DNA of 64,000 bases. Source: Bacteroidota bacterium. Its GTDB lineage: Bacteria > Bacteroidota > Ignavibacteria > Tepidaquicellales > Tepidaquicellaceae. Shown piece by piece: positions 63,600-64,000 of the stretch. The position numbers were made by a program, and so were the translations under genes. Position 1 is the first letter of the stretch. Each line of letters opens with the position of its first letter. The DNA lies in NCBI GenBank assembly GCA_018266845.1, contig JAFDZO010000005.1, positions 1 through 64,000 of the forward strand. Direction: 5' to 3'. The notes under the pieces were generated by a model. The model was given only the letters and a program-made list of their open reading frames with translations, was not told the DNA's origin and did no database searches.

Positions 63600-64000
63600 T
63601 CAGCCATCATAAAATTTATATCTGAAATAAATAACTGACTCTTCTCCCGAAGGCTTATTCGTTCTTACTACTTTATCAAGCAAGCCGTTTTGCAGATAAA
63701 TGTATTTTTCAAAAAACAGGTAATCATCATTTGGATTTTTCCACTTACTTCTATATAAAGCTGAATCCCTTTCCCCGGAATTCTCACAAACAATTACATC
63801 ATCAGAAATTACAATGCTAGTAAAAAATTGATTACTCTCTCTTCTAATTGTATCACCGGAATAGCTGATTTTTACATTTTCATCATATTTAGATTTAACT
63901 GCAACGAGCCTTCCGTTCTCATCATATATAAAATTATTTTGTTCAATTAAGGTATCATTTGCTGCATCTACAACATCAATTTTCTTAACCTTATCACCAT
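63600..64000 (-). CDS. YD-repeat-like protein, 3' part only (cut by the window edge)
   Basis: The minus strand is open from the window edge to a TGA at 63600-63602, about 133 codons with no start inside. The product reads GDKVKKIDVVDAANDTLIEQ, then FIYDENGRLVAVKSKYDENV and later YLFFEKYIYLQNGLLDKVVR, ending YFRYKFYDG. The Y-D-E-N-G-R-L motif and strand pattern match the neighbouring 62562 protein, so the two are probably tandem paralogues. The N-terminus lies beyond position 64000. Confidence 0.82.
   Translation of the reverse strand, partial: GDKVKKIDVVDAANDTLIEQNNFIYDENGRLVAVKSKYDENVKISYSGDTIRRESNQFFTSIVISDDVIVCENSGERDSALYRSKWKNPNDDYLFFEKYIYLQNGLLDKVVRTNKPSGEESVIYFRYKFYDG

Overview
The window is a 64 kb piece of a low-GC genome dominated by secreted proteins that end in a type IX secretion system (T9SS) type A sorting domain. 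Eighteen of about 30 genes end in the same roughly 85-residue module, containing N-Y-P-N-P-F-N-P, then a strand rich in I/V-x-V-F/Y-D, then S-G-x-Y-F/Y-Y, and closing with K-M-x-L-V/A/I-K. That wording of the motif, the A-rich regions upstream of starts with few Shine-Dalgarno sequences, and the many AQ/SQ-ending signal peptides point to the Ignavibacteria and relatives in the Bacteroidota/Chlorobiota group. This assignment is inference from protein style. There is no rRNA or tRNA in the window. I see no CRISPR array, transposase, phage gene or T9SS machinery gene.

Layout. 1-3.5 kb: a tandem pair of PQQ/NHL-like propeller proteins. 3.8-5.0 kb: an exported TPR protein on the minus strand whose signal peptide has no ATG/GTG/TTG start. 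5.6-12.7 kb: a sialidase-like protein with three FnIII-like domains, then two Ycf48/BNR-like propellers. 13.6-25.7 kb: two giant paralogous double parallel-beta-helix proteins (1894 and 1957 aa). 26.0-39.3 kb: a two-gene block (about 1255 aa plus 722 aa) present twice in tandem; all four proteins share a Rossmann/GATase1-like domain of unknown function. 39.7-42.4 kb: a GH81 endo-1,3-beta-glucanase. 42.6-50.9 kb: five Ycf48/BNR-like propellers with an exported flavin amine oxidase inserted among them. 51.0-54.8 kb: small envelope genes (beta-barrel, P-loop kinase-like, PEGA lipoprotein, lipoprotein, small helical secreted protein). 54.9-57.6 kb: a delta-60 repeat propeller. 57.8-64.0 kb: a cytoplasmic helical protein, an NtrC-type sigma-54 response regulator, a membrane-anchored helical protein, and two YD-repeat-like proteins, the last cut by the window edge.

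The unifying picture is an amplification locus for exported surface proteins. Different passenger domains are attached to nearly identical FnIII plus sorting-domain cassettes. Genes have been duplicated together with their leaders and terminators, and the 3' ends look homogenised. Non-coding structure is unusually rich. Four copies of a direct repeat GTTAGGA-TTTT-GTTAGGA (11-bp period, as in OmpR/PhoB-family sites) lie upstream of four of the large surface genes. Five terminators share a GAAA tetraloop. A ~275-bp MITE-like imperfect palindrome occurs twice. Many short hairpins have TCC (or GGA) loops, including a three-hairpin composite at 54.14-54.24 kb and a 219-bp tandem duplication at 8.4-8.9 kb.
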